Below, piece by piece: positions 42,416 through 50,267 of a stretch of DNA of 64,000 bases (position 1 is its first letter; each line of letters opens with the position of its first letter). The notes beneath the pieces are model-generated. The model saw nothing but the letters and a program-made list of their open reading frames with translations. It was not told where the DNA came from and did not search any database. Source of the stretch: Nocardioides alkalitolerans (GTDB lineage: Bacteria > Actinomycetota > Actinomycetes > Propionibacteriales > Nocardioidaceae); the NCBI GenBank assembly GCA_038184435.1, contig CP116227.1:3625501-3689500 (forward strand). Direction: 5' to 3'. The translations under genes were made by a program, and so were the position numbers.

Positions 42416-43266
42416 GGTCGTGGGGGGGGCCCGGCTGGCGCCCCCGCCTCGTCGCGCTCGACATCGACGGCACGCTGCTGCGCTGGGTGGACGGCTCCGG
42501 CACGCCCCACGAGGAGGTCAGCCCGGCCGTCGTCGCGGCCATCGGTCGCGCGATGGACGCCGGCGCCCACGTCGTGCTGTCCAGCGGCCGGTCTGTGCAC
42601 GCCATGACGCCGGTGGCCGACCTGCTCGCCCTCCGGGGCCAGTCGACGCCGAGCGGCGACGACCGCCTGTGGATCGTGGCGTCGAACGGCGCGGTGCTCA
42701 GCCGGTACGCCCCGCTCGAGGTGGTGCACGAGGAGACCTTCGACGCGCGCGACGCGGTGCGCGCCGTGCTCGAGCAGCAGCCCGGTGCGCTCATCGCGGT
42801 CGAGGACCGAGGCGGGCGGGGCTACCACGTGAGCCGTCCGTTCCCCGAGGGCGAGCTCGACGGCGAGCTCGTCGTCACCGACCTCGCCGAGATGGTCGCG
42901 AAGCCGGTCAGCCGCGTCATCGTGCGCGACCCGCAGGCGACCGCGGAGGAGTTCGTGGAGATGGCCGGGCGGCTCGGCCTGCAGGGCACCGACTACGTCG
43001 TCGGCTGGACGGCGTGGCTCGACCTCACGCCGGTCGGGGTCTCCAAGGCCTCGGGCCTCGCCCACGTGTGCGCCGACCTCGGGCTCGACGCCGGCGACGT
43101 GCTCGCGATCGGCGACGGCCGCAACGACGTCGAGATGCTGGCGTGGGCCGGCCGGGGCGTGGCGATGGGCCAGGCGGTCCAGGTGGTGCGCGACGCGGCC
43201 GACGCGGTGACCGGCACCGTCGACGACGACGGCGCGGCGGTCGAGATCGACCGCTGGTTCGGCTGA
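42408..43266 (+). CDS. HAD-family phosphatase (Cof-like), start region frameshifted
   Basis: The HAD core is intact: LVALDIDGTLL (nucleophile Asp), VVLSSGRS, and GDGRNDVEMLAWAGRGVAMG. But the frame has no start codon before the DxD motif except by a long overlap with serS. A GTG at 42408 (overlapping the serS stop) is in a different frame, and a run of eight G (42422-42429) separates them. With seven, the protein would begin VAEVVGGPGWRPRLVALDIDGT, a natural N-terminus of about 285 residues. So there is a real frameshift or a base-call error in the G run. Substrate unknown. Confidence 0.75.
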
Positions 43267-43276
43267 GGGCGCGTCC

Positions 43277-44146
43277 GTGACCCGCCGCCCCCGCCTCGTC
43301 GCGACCGACCTCGACGGGACGCTGCTCGGCGCCGACGGCCGGGTCAGCGACCGCACCCGCGCGGTGCTGGTGGCGCTCGAGGAGGAGCACGACGTGCCCG
43401 TCGTCTTCGTCACGGGCCGCCCGGTGCGCTGGATGGACGACCTCTGGGCGGACGTCGGCGGCCACGGCCTCGCCGTCTGCTCCAACGGCGGCATCGTCTT
43501 CGACGTCGCCGCCCGGGAGGTGCGGGACGCCTTCGCGATCGCTCCTGCCACCCTGCTCGACGTGGCCGAGCGTGTCCGAGCCGCGGCGCCGGGCACGATG
43601 TTCGCCCTCGAGACGCTGACGGGCTTCGCGCACGAGCCGGCGTGGCGTCCGCGCCCCGGCGGCGGCCGCCCGCACCGCGGCCCCGAGCCCGTCGTGGCCC
43701 CCCTCGCGGACCTCGTCGCCGACGACGCCCCCGCCTGCGTCAAGCTCCTCGCCCGGCACGACGAGGCTTACCCGGAGGACTACTGGCGCGCCCTCGACGC
43801 CGCCGTCGGCGACCTCGCCACCGTGACCTGGTCCTCGACCACGGCACTGGTCGAGATCAGCGCCCGCGGCGTCACCAAGGCGACCACCCTGGCCACCCTC
43901 TGCGCCGAGCTGGGCGTCGACGCCGCGGACGTCGTCGCCTTCGGGGACATGCCCAACGACGTACCGATGCTGACCTGGGTCGGACGCTCCTGGGCGATGG
44001 CCGACGCGCACCCCGACGTCGTCGCCGCGGCCGACGCCGTGGCCGGTCGCCACGACGAGGACGGGGTCGCGGCGACCTTGGCCGCGCTGTTCGGTCTGGC
44101 AGGATGGGCCGGCGCCGACGACCAGAGCCCAGGAGGACCCCGATGA
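43277..44146 (+). CDS. HAD-family hydrolase (Cof-type)
   Basis: This 289-residue second HAD enzyme has LVATDLDGTLLGADGRVS, VVFVTGRPVRW, and FGDMPNDVPMLTWVGRSWAMADAHPDV, giving a full DxD / Thr / Lys / DD active site with a type C2 cap. It is about one-third identical in layout to the preceding gene, suggesting an old duplication. The GTG start lies 10 bp after that gene and the stop overlaps the next by 4 bp (ATGA). Substrate unknown; sugar phosphates are usual. Confidence 0.88.
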   Translation: MTRRPRLVATDLDGTLLGADGRVSDRTRAVLVALEEEHDVPVVFVTGRPVRWMDDLWADVGGHGLAVCSNGGIVFDVAAREVRDAFAIAPATLLDVAERVRAAAPGTMFALETLTGFAHEPAWRPRPGGGRPHRGPEPVVAPLADLVADDAPACVKLLARHDEAYPEDYWRALDAAVGDLATVTWSSTTALVEISARGVTKATTLATLCAELGVDAADVVAFGDMPNDVPMLTWVGRSWAMADAHPDVVAAADAVAGRHDEDGVAATLAALFGLAGWAGADDQSPGGPR

Positions 44147-44817
44147 ACGATCGACCCGCCCGACGCCGCCGCGTCGCCCGGGCCGTCGTCGCCGTCACGG
44201 GCGGCCTGCTGCTCGCGCCCGCGGCCGTGGGCGCGACCGCGGTCCCGACGTACGCCGCGGCGCCCGCCAGCGTCTGCGACGGCACGCTCGAGGACCAGGT
44301 CGCAGCGGCCGACTCCGTCGTGGTCGGCACGGTCACCGACGTCGTCGCGGCGACGACCGAGGGCGGTCCCACGACGCCCGGGACGTCCGGCGTGGCCGAC
44401 TCCGTGCCGATCGACGTGCGGCTCGACGTCGAGCGCGTGCTCGCCGGCGACCTCGCGCCGCGCGAGGTGCAGGTGGCGGTGGGCGCGGACGCCACCGGCA
44501 AGGGGATGCCCCCGGAGGCCGGGGTCCGGTACGTCGTTCTGCTCGGCGCGGCCGCCGACGCCGAGACCGGCGTGCTCGCCGCCGAGACCTGCAGCTTCCT
44601 CTCGACCGGTCAGCTCACCGCGGTGGAGGAGGTCGTCGCCCAGGAGCAGCCCGACGCGGCCGACCCCGCCGAGGTCACCTGGTCGGACGTCTCCGACGGC
44701 GACACCGGCCCCAGCGCCGCGGGGCTCGCCCTCCCCGGGCTGCTCCTGGCCGCCATCGGGGTCTTCGGGCTCGCGGGCACCGCGCTGCTGGCCCGCATCA
44801 CCGGCCGCCGTCGCTGA
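44143..44817 (+). CDS. Secreted domain with C-terminal membrane anchor
   Basis: This 224-residue protein has a signal peptide (about 1-39, ending near TYAAA), an exterior beta-rich domain (CDGTLEDQVAAADSVVVGTVTDV onwards, resembling oligosaccharide-binding-fold domains of secreted proteins), and a C-terminal helix plus basic ITGRRR stop-transfer. Two Cys (CDGT, ETCSF) could pair. ALPGLLL precedes the helix but is not an LPxTG sortase signal. It overlaps the HAD gene by 4 bp, but a shared function is not obvious. Confidence 0.68.
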   Translation: MNDRPARRRRVARAVVAVTGGLLLAPAAVGATAVPTYAAAPASVCDGTLEDQVAAADSVVVGTVTDVVAATTEGGPTTPGTSGVADSVPIDVRLDVERVLAGDLAPREVQVAVGADATGKGMPPEAGVRYVVLLGAAADAETGVLAAETCSFLSTGQLTAVEEVVAQEQPDAADPAEVTWSDVSDGDTGPSAAGLALPGLLLAAIGVFGLAGTALLARITGRRR

Positions 44818-44859
44818 CCGCTGACTGCGGCGGGGCCGGAGCCGGGGCCGCTCAGCCGG

Positions 44860-45489
44860 TCAGAGGTACATCCCGCCCGACCGGGGCGCCTCGCCCTCGT
44901 CGCCGCGCGTGACACCGGGACCTCCGGGGACACCGGGCGCTCCCTGGCCGCCGGGCAGGGCGCGCCGCATCTGCTCGAGCTGGGCCCGGGCCGCCATCTG
45001 CTGGGCGTAGATCGCCGTCTGGATCCCGTGGAACAGGCCCTCGAGCCAGCCCACGAGCTGCGCCTGCGCGATGCGGAGCTCGGCGTCGCTGGGCGTGCCC
45101 TCCGCGAACGGCAGCGAGAGACGCTGCAGCTCCTCCACGAGCTCGGGGGCGAGGCCCGCCTCGAGCTCCTTGATGGAGGACTGGTGGATCTCCTTGAGGC
45201 GGTTGCGGCTCGCCTCGTCGAGCGGCGCGGCCTTCACCTCCTCGAGCAGCTGCCGGATCATGCTGCCGATCCGCATGACCTTCGCGGGCTGCTCGACGAG
45301 GTCGCGCGGGTGGGTCTCGCCGTCGGAGCCGTCGCCGGAGCCGTCCTCGTCGCCCGACGTCGCCACGCGGCCCGCGAGGGCGCTGGCCGGCACGGTGCCG
45401 ACGGGCTGGCCGTCGGGGCCGATGATGACGACCTGGTCCCCGCGGTCCGACTGGTCCTGCTGCTGCCCGTCCTGTGCCTCGTCGCTCAT
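44860..45489 (-). CDS. bpa: Bacterial proteasome activator Bpa (PafE)
   Basis: This 209-residue protein has an Asp/Gln-rich N-terminus, a helical core (RIGSMIRQLLEEVKAAPLDEASRNRLKEIH), and the C-terminal GGMYL. Bpa forms a dodecameric ring that docks on the 20S proteasome through a C-terminal penultimate-tyrosine motif (GQYL in mycobacteria) and opens the gate without ATP. Here M replaces Q, keeping the Tyr-Leu end. It marks a proteasome-bearing actinobacterium. TAGGCT ends 7 nt before the ATG at 45489. Confidence 0.9.
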   Translation of the reverse strand: MSDEAQDGQQQDQSDRGDQVVIIGPDGQPVGTVPASALAGRVATSGDEDGSGDGSDGETHPRDLVEQPAKVMRIGSMIRQLLEEVKAAPLDEASRNRLKEIHQSSIKELEAGLAPELVEELQRLSLPFAEGTPSDAELRIAQAQLVGWLEGLFHGIQTAIYAQQMAARAQLEQMRRALPGGQGAPGVPGGPGVTRGDEGEAPRSGGMYL

Positions 45490-45499
45490 GGGCCCGAGC

Positions 45500-46480
45500 C
45501 TACTGAGGGGTCAGGAGCACCTTGCCCGAGTGGGACGACTCCTCGAGCAGGCCGTGCGCCTCCGCGGCCCGGTCGAGCGGCAGCGTGGCGTGCACGATCG
45601 GGCGCACCGCCCCGGAGCCCACGAGCGGCCACACGTGCTCGGCGACCGCGGCGCAGATGGCCGCCTTCTCCTCCACCGGGCGGGCGCGCAGCGAGGTCGC
45701 GTGCACCGACGCGCGCTTGGCGAGCAGCCGGCCGAGGTCGAGCTCGCCCTTCGCGCCGCCCTGCATGCCGATGACGACGAGCCGGCCCTCGGTGGCGAGG
45801 GCGTCGATGTTGCGGGTCAGGTACTTCGCGCCCATGTTGTCGAGCACGACGTCGGCCCCGCCGGCCTCCTGCAGCACCGCGACGAAGTCCTCCTCGCGGT
45901 AGTCGATCGCCCGCTCCGCGCCGAGCTCCTCGCAGAACGCCCGCTTCTCGGCCGAGCCGGCCGTCGTGAACACGCGGGCCCCCATCGCGCTGGCGAGCTG
46001 GATCGCGAACGTGCCGATGCCGCCGGCTCCGCCGTGCACGAGGAAGGTGTCGCCGGCGGTGAGGCCGCCGACGGTCACCACGTTCGACCAGACGGTGCAG
46101 GCGACCTCCGGCAGTGCGGCGGCGGTCACGAGGTCGACGCCGGGCGGCAGCGGCATGAGCTGGCCGGCGGGCACGACGACGTGGGTGGCGTAGCCGCCGC
46201 CGGCGAGCAGCGCGCACACCTCGTCGCCGACCGACCAGCGCCCCTCGTCGGCGACGCCGTCACCGAGCGCCACGACGGTGCCGCTGCACTCGAGGCCGAG
46301 CACGTCGCTCGCCCCGGGCGGCGGCGGGTAGAAGCCCCGCCGCTGCAGCAGGTCGGCCCGGTTGACGGCGGTGGCGGCGACCTCCACCAGCACCTCGCCC
46401 GGACCCGGCTCCGGGGCGGGCCGCTCGGTCAGGACGAGGGCCTCGGGCCCTCCCGGCTCGGGGGCGATGACAGCACGCAT
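45500..46480 (-). CDS. NADPH:quinone oxidoreductase, zinc-independent MDR family
   Basis: This 326-residue medium-chain dehydrogenase/reductase has the NADP-binding VHGGAGGIGTFAIQLASAMGARVFTTAGS segment, NRADLLQRRGFYPPPPG of the PIG3/quinone-reductase group, and GLECSGTVVALG. It lacks the zinc ligands of alcohol dehydrogenases. It should reduce quinones or enals with NADPH. TACGCT ends 7 nt before the ATG and the divergent nitrilase gene begins just 33 bp away. Confidence 0.9.
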   Translation of the reverse strand: MRAVIAPEPGGPEALVLTERPAPEPGPGEVLVEVAATAVNRADLLQRRGFYPPPPGASDVLGLECSGTVVALGDGVADEGRWSVGDEVCALLAGGGYATHVVVPAGQLMPLPPGVDLVTAAALPEVACTVWSNVVTVGGLTAGDTFLVHGGAGGIGTFAIQLASAMGARVFTTAGSAEKRAFCEELGAERAIDYREEDFVAVLQEAGGADVVLDNMGAKYLTRNIDALATEGRLVVIGMQGGAKGELDLGRLLAKRASVHATSLRARPVEEKAAICAAVAEHVWPLVGSGAVRPIVHATLPLDRAAEAHGLLEESSHSGKVLLTPQ

Positions 46481-46513
46481 GGGGCCGAGCGTAGGCCGCC
46501 TACCCTGGGTGGC
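46481..46513. promoter_or_regulatory. Compact divergent leaderless promoters
   Basis: TACGCT (minus, 46493-46488) is 7 nt from the leftward ATG and TACCCT (46501-46506) is 7 nt from the rightward ATG. Only 33 bp separate the two start codons, so the polymerases must compete and any bound regulator would affect both. Confidence 0.65.
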
Positions 46514-47287
46514 ATGCGTGTCGCGCTCGTGCAGGAGGCCTCCGACCTCGACCCGGCGGTGAACCGCGACCGGCTCGCCGCCCGGGTGGCCGAGGTCGGT
46601 CCGGCCGTCGACCTCGTCGTGCTCCCGGAGGTGTTCGCCCGCGACTTCGGCAAGGCCGGCTCCGACGTCGCGCAGCACGCCGAGACCCTCGAGGGGCCCT
46701 TCGTCACGGCCGCCGTCGCCGCAGCCGGCACCGCGGGCACCACGGTCGTGGCCGGGATGTTCGAGCGCTCGGACGACCCGGGCCGCCCCTTCAACACGCT
46801 GGTGGTGGTGGACGGCGGGGGCGTGCGTGCGTCGTACCGCAAGATCCACCTCTACGACTCCTTCGGCTACCGCGAGTCCGACCGGCTGCTCGCCGGCCCG
46901 ACCGCGCCGGTGACCGTCGAGGTCGCGGGGTTCCGGCTGGGCCTGCTGACCTGCTACGACCTGCGCTTCCCCGAGCTCGCCCGCGCGCTCGTCGTCGACC
47001 ACGGCGCCGAGGTGCTCGTCTGCCCCGCGGCGTGGGTGGCCGGCGAGGGCAAGGTGCGGCACTGGAGCACGCTCGCGGCGGCCCGCGCGATCGAGAACAC
47101 CGCGTACGTCGCGGCGACCGGCCAGCCTGCTCCGCGCTACAGCGGTCACTCGGTGCTGCTCGACCCGCTCGGCGCCGTGCTGGCCGAGGCAGGCGCCGAC
47201 GCCGAGGTGCTGGTGGGGGAGGTCGAGCGGTCCGTGCTGGACGAGGCCCGCCGCACGAATCCGTCGCTGGCCAACCGGCGGCTGTAG
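46514..47287 (+). CDS. Carbon-nitrogen hydrolase (nitrilase superfamily)
   Basis: This 257-residue enzyme has the catalytic triad Glu in LVVLPEVF, Lys in YRKIHLYDSFGY and Cys in GLLTCYDLRFPELARAL. The IHLYDSFGYRESD motif resembles deaminated-glutathione amidase / omega-amidase-type members, so repair of deaminated glutathione-like metabolites is possible. It starts 7 nt after a TACCCT -10 (leaderless). Confidence 0.9.
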   Translation: MRVALVQEASDLDPAVNRDRLAARVAEVGPAVDLVVLPEVFARDFGKAGSDVAQHAETLEGPFVTAAVAAAGTAGTTVVAGMFERSDDPGRPFNTLVVVDGGGVRASYRKIHLYDSFGYRESDRLLAGPTAPVTVEVAGFRLGLLTCYDLRFPELARALVVDHGAEVLVCPAAWVAGEGKVRHWSTLAAARAIENTAYVAATGQPAPRYSGHSVLLDPLGAVLAEAGADAEVLVGEVERSVLDEARRTNPSLANRRL

Positions 47288-47298
47288 CCTTGCCCGCC

Positions 47299-48282
47299 GT
47301 GCCGACCCCCACCCTCTCCCGTGAACGCCGCCTCGGTGCCTGGTGGGCGCTGGTGGTCGGTGGCCTCGCGCTCCTGGTGCTCGGGGGCACGGGCGTGCTG
47401 CCCGACGTCACGGAGGGGATCGGCGCCGTCGCGGTGACGAGCGCCTACACGTGGGCGCTGGCCGCGCGCACCGGTGGCCGACCGATCGTCTTCGCGGTCC
47501 TCGCCGCCGTGGCGGGTGCCGCCGTGCTGCTCCTCGACACGCAGGAGCTGCGCACGGGCGCGGCGGTGATGACGTGCACCGTCGGGGCCGTCCTCGGCGT
47601 GATGGCGACCGTGCCCGCCCGCCAGTTCCTCATCGCGGTGCGCGAGGTCGTCATCGCGGTGGTCCTGTCCGGGGGTGCCGCGGTCGCCGCCGTCGGCTAC
47701 GCCCCGACGGTCTCGCTGGCCCGCTTCGAGTACACCGTCCTCGCCCTCTCCTTCGTCGTCGTCCTCGGGCTCGTCTACCGCCTGGGCGCCGGCCTCCACG
47801 GCCTCGGCCGCCGCGGCGTGATCGCCGTCGTGGTGGGCTCGCTCGTGCTCGCGGTGATCCTGGCGTACGCCGAGGCGCTGCGCCGCTACGGCGCCACGTC
47901 CGTCGTCGGGTCGGTGCTCGACTCCGCCAGCTGGATGCTCGAGACCGTCGGGGGCGTGCCCCGCCCGATCCAGGCGGCGCTCGGCGTGCCCGCCCTGGCC
48001 TGGGGCACCTACATGCGGGCCCGCCGCCGCCAGGGCTGGTGGCTCTGCATCTTCGGCGTGGCCGCGACGGCGCCCGTCGCGAACGGCGTCATGAACCCCT
48101 CCGCGACCCTGCTCCAGGCCCTCCTCGGGGTCGTCTACTCGCTCGTGATCGGCTTCGTCCTCGCCTACGTCGTGATCCGCGCCGACCTGGCCCTCACCGG
48201 CTCCCGCGGCTCGCGGGCCCGGCGCAACGAGGAGCGCAGCGCCGTGCGTCCCGAGCCGTCCCGGACGCGCCCGCTGCTCTGA
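47299..48282 (+). CDS. Polytopic membrane protein of unknown function
   Basis: This 327-residue protein has about nine hydrophobic helices and a basic C-terminal tail (GSRGSRARRNEERSAVRPEPSRTR). GTG at 47299 is the start: TAGCCT begins inside the nitrilase stop region and ends 8 nt before it. No transporter or enzyme motif is recognised. It lies between the nitrilase and the biotinyl carrier genes without overlap. Confidence 0.65.
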   Translation: MPTPTLSRERRLGAWWALVVGGLALLVLGGTGVLPDVTEGIGAVAVTSAYTWALAARTGGRPIVFAVLAAVAGAAVLLLDTQELRTGAAVMTCTVGAVLGVMATVPARQFLIAVREVVIAVVLSGGAAVAAVGYAPTVSLARFEYTVLALSFVVVLGLVYRLGAGLHGLGRRGVIAVVVGSLVLAVILAYAEALRRYGATSVVGSVLDSASWMLETVGGVPRPIQAALGVPALAWGTYMRARRRQGWWLCIFGVAATAPVANGVMNPSATLLQALLGVVYSLVIGFVLAYVVIRADLALTGSRGSRARRNEERSAVRPEPSRTRPLL

Positions 48283-48320
48283 CACCGTCGTACCCCGCGG
48301 TAACGGCTAGCGTCGTGCCC

Positions 48321-48554
48321 ATGGCTCGCAAGCAGGTCGTAGAGGTCGTCGCCGAGATGGTGGCGTCGGTGGTCGAGGTCGGCTGCGCGGTCGGTGACGA
48401 CGTCACCCCGCAGAGCACCGTGCTGCTGCTGGAGTCGATGAAGATGGAGATCCCCGTCCACCCCGAGCGGGCCGGGCGCGTGCGCGAGATCAAGGTCGCG
48501 CCGGGCGACGTCATCCAGGAGGGTGACGTGCTCGTGGTGCTCGACCCCGCCTGA
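48321..48554 (+). CDS. Small stand-alone biotinyl/lipoyl carrier protein
   Basis: This 77-residue protein is a single biotinyl domain with the ESMKMEIP attachment site (Lys in MKM) and GDVIQEGDVLVVLDPA. It would be the carrier of an acyl-CoA carboxylase or a general biotin donor-acceptor, as in the small actinobacterial biotin proteins. No carboxylase subunit is nearby. TAGCGT ends 7 nt before the ATG (leaderless). A tRNA gene follows 23 bp later on the other strand. Confidence 0.9.
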   Translation: MARKQVVEVVAEMVASVVEVGCAVGDDVTPQSTVLLLESMKMEIPVHPERAGRVREIKVAPGDVIQEGDVLVVLDPA

Positions 48555-48576
48555 CCCGGCTCAACGGGCGACGCAG

Positions 48577-48661
48577 CAGAGGGAGCGGGATTCGAACCCG
48601 CGGTGGGTCTCCCCACGACCGCTTTCAAGGCGGTTCCGATCGGCCACTCCGGCATCCCTCC
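48577..48661 (-). tRNA. tRNA-Ser (UGA)
   Basis: The minus strand folds as a cloverleaf with acceptor GGAGGGA / TCCCTCT (first pair G-U), a D arm starting GCCGGAGTGGCC, the anticodon loop CTTGAAA (anticodon UGA), a long variable arm (GTGGG-GAGA-CCCAC) and T arm GCGGG-TTCGAAT-CCCGC. The long variable arm is typical of serine tRNAs. The 3' CCA is not encoded. Confidence 0.95.
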
Positions 48662-48715
48662 CGAGCGCGGCCGGAGCCGCGCGTCGGGACCTGAGTGTAG
48701 GGGTGCCCGGGCCGC

Positions 48716-49087
48716 TCAGGCGGGCGGCGAGGCCGCGAGGGCGTCGCGGACGCGCACCGTGTGGTTGTCGACGTCGATGAGCAGCCGCATGAGGTCGCGA
48801 CGCACCATGTCGGGCTCCGGGCTCTGCAGCACGAGCGTGTCGTAGACCCGCACCCGCTCGAGCAGCGTGTTGCGCGCGTCGAGGAGGCCGGACCCCTCCG
48901 GCGCACGCCAGGCCGGTCCGTAGGTGTCGGTCTCGTTGAGCAGCAGGCTGCGCACGCCGGCGAGCCGCTGGCGCACGGTCCAGCGCCAGTTGCCCAACGC
49001 CGGTCCCTGGCGGCTGTGCGGGGGCGGCAACGCGTCGAGGGCGACGTGCAGCGCGTGGAGGGCGGGGTGGGGGCTGCGCACGTTCAT
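48716..49087 (-). CDS. Hypothetical helical protein
   Basis: This soluble protein of about 123 residues has mostly helical character (HALHVALDALPPP and RRDLMRLLIDVDNHTVRVRDAL). GAGGAG directly abuts the ATG at 49087, while a GTG two codons later (49081) has it at a 6-nt spacing, so the real start may be the GTG. A CRP-like palindrome lies 50 bp upstream in the region shared with the divergent gene at 49177. No family is recognised. Confidence 0.6.
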   Translation of the reverse strand: MNVRSPHPALHALHVALDALPPPHSRQGPALGNWRWTVRQRLAGVRSLLLNETDTYGPAWRAPEGSGLLDARNTLLERVRVYDTLVLQSPEPDMVRRDLMRLLIDVDNHTVRVRDALAASPPA

Positions 49088-49135
49088 CTCCTCGGGCGAC
49101 GTTCGGGGACGGTCGGGACGGGTCCCGAGCACGAG

Positions 49136-49151
49136 TGTGACACGTGTCACC
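49136..49151. promoter_or_regulatory. CRP/GlxR-like binding site
   Basis: TGTGACACGTGTCACC contains the perfect 14-bp palindrome GTGACACGTGTCAC and fits the cAMP-receptor-protein pattern TGTGA-N6-TCACA in all but the last base. It lies between two divergent genes, about 33 bp upstream of the start of the gene at 49177. Binding by a Crp/GlxR protein, not encoded in this window, is inferred. Confidence 0.6.
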
Positions 49152-49176
49152 ACATGCCGTGAGGGACAATGGTCCG

Positions 49177-49626
49177 GTGCAGCAGGACATCCGCCTCGCC
49201 CCCGCCGTCGCCGCGCGGCTCCTCGGCTCCGCCGTCGTCGTCCTCGGCGTCGTCGCCGTCGTGCTCTTCGCCGCCGCCTGGCTCCTCGACCTCTCCCCGG
49301 GCGTGCCGGTGCTCGTCGTCGCGGTGCTGCTGTTCGCGCTCGGGGCGGCGGGTCTCCACCTGCTGACCCGCGCCTACGTCGTACGGCTCACCGAGGACGG
49401 CTACCGGGTGCGCTTCGTGCGCGGCGCCGGCGCGACCCGCGCGCGGTGGGTGGACGTCGAGGACGCCGTGACGACGTACGTCGCGGACGAGCCCTGCGTG
49501 GTGCTGCGGCTCAAGGACGGGGGGTCGACGACCATCCCCGTCACGTTCCTCGCCGGCGACCGGGAGCGCTTCGTCGAGCTGGTCCACGAGCGCCTCATGC
49601 GGGGCCGGGGGCTGCGCAAGCTCTGA
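49177..49626 (+). CDS. Small two-helix membrane protein with PH-like domain
   Basis: This 149-residue protein has two membrane helices (about 12-60) and a soluble C-terminal domain (YVVRLTEDGYRVRFVRGAGATRARWVDVEDAVTTY) resembling the bacterial PH-like domain of small membrane proteins. GTG at 49177 is supported by GACAAT ending 6 nt upstream. The CRP-like site upstream may control it. A tRNA-Ser gene follows 56 bp later. Confidence 0.7.
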   Translation: MQQDIRLAPAVAARLLGSAVVVLGVVAVVLFAAAWLLDLSPGVPVLVVAVLLFALGAAGLHLLTRAYVVRLTEDGYRVRFVRGAGATRARWVDVEDAVTTYVADEPCVVLRLKDGGSTTIPVTFLAGDRERFVELVHERLMRGRGLRKL

Positions 49627-49682
49627 GCGCCACCTGATTGGGCGCGGCCCGGCTGCTCTGTGTAGCCTGTGACGGCTGTCGA

Positions 49683-49773
49683 GGAGGCGTCGCCTAGTCC
49701 GGTCTATGGCGCCCGCCTGCTAAGCGGGTTTGGGGCTACAACCCCATCGAGGGTTCAAATCCCTCCGCCTCCG
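49683..49773 (+). tRNA. tRNA-Ser (GCU)
   Basis: The cloverleaf has acceptor GGAGGCG / CGCCTCC, the anticodon loop CTGCTAA (anticodon GCU), a long variable arm (TGGGG-CTACAA-CCCCA) and T arm GAGGG-TTCAAAT-CCCTC. The CCA end is not encoded. A terminator follows at 49781. This is the second serine tRNA within about 1.1 kb. Confidence 0.95.
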
Positions 49774-49780
49774 CAGTGCC

Positions 49781-49810
49781 TGAGCCCCACGGGTCCGCCC
49801 GTGGGGCTCA
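49781..49810 (+). terminator. Terminator after tRNA-Ser (GCU)
   Basis: A perfect 13-bp stem (TGAGCCCCACGGG / CCCGTGGGGCTCA) with a 4-nt loop begins 8 nt after the tRNA and is followed by GTCGTTCC. Confidence 0.85.
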
Positions 49811-49832
49811 GTCGTTCCCCGAGGTCTGCAAC

Positions 49833-49844
49833 TTCCTGCAGGAA
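49833..49844. promoter_or_regulatory. Perfect palindrome upstream of the secreted-peptide gene
   Basis: TTCCTGCAGGAA is a perfect 12-bp palindrome, flanked by a partial outer dyad (TCTGCAA ... TTGCACAGA, 49825-49859). It lies about 115 bp before the peptide start in the only promoter-bearing region of that gene, and is a candidate operator for the neighbouring regulator. Confidence 0.45.
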
Positions 49845-49958
49845 CTCGCATTGCACAGACATGACCCGGGCTTCACCTGACGGGAACCCCTCCCATGGCG
49901 CAGTATGGGACGAGCGGGCCGGAGGGGCCTGCCTTTTCCGTGCAACGAGGGAGCCACC

Positions 49959-50141
49959 ATGAAGTTCGTCCGCCGCGCCGGACTCGCGGTTGCCGCTGCC
50001 GCGATCAGCATCGGTCTGGTGGGTGCCGCCGCCGGCTCCGCCCACGCCGACACCAGCTGGGGCCAGAAGAAGCGCATCGCCGTCGTCCAGACCGCCCCGG
50101 TCCAGGACGAGCCGGGCGACACGAGCTGGGGTCAGGGCTGA
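49959..50141 (+). CDS. Secreted small-peptide precursor with duplicated DTSWGQ motif
   Basis: This 60-residue protein has a basic N-terminus (KFVRR), a hydrophobic core (about 7-25) and a signal-peptidase-like AHA at 28-30. The predicted mature peptide is 30 residues, starting with DTSWGQ (31-36) and ending DTSWGQG (54-60), with KKRIAVVQTAPVQDEPG between. The repeat is also seen in DNA (50049-50066 and 50118-50135) with synonymous changes, so it is kept at protein level. The SD AGGGAG precedes the ATG at 49959. It converges on a LuxR/TrmB-like regulator; a signalling peptide is inferred, not shown. Confidence 0.7.
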   Translation: MKFVRRAGLAVAAAAISIGLVGAAAGSAHADTSWGQKKRIAVVQTAPVQDEPGDTSWGQG

Positions 50142-50159
50142 CCTCGCTCCCCACGAACT

Positions 50160-50260
50160 CCTGAGGCGAGGACCAACCCAACCCCCACAGTGCGGTCCCT
50201 GCCCCCCGGCTCGCCTCAGGTGTGAGGGCGGTGGCGCCATGCGCCACCGCCCTTGTTCTT
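50160..50260. terminator. Hairpins between peptide gene and regulator, including a strong terminator
   Basis: CCTGAGGCGAG / CTCGCCTCAGG (50160-50170 and 50210-50220) form an 11-bp stem with a 39-nt loop. A perfect 13-bp stem (50225-50237 with 50241-50253, loop CAT) then leads to TGTTCTTT. The second is one of the best intrinsic terminators in the window and ends the peptide transcript. Confidence 0.85.
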
Positions 50261-50267
50261 TCCCGGA

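Noticed and set aside
44143..44817. LPxTG sortase substrate
   Set aside because: The segment before the last helix is ALPGLLL, not LPxTG, and a plain transmembrane anchor explains it.
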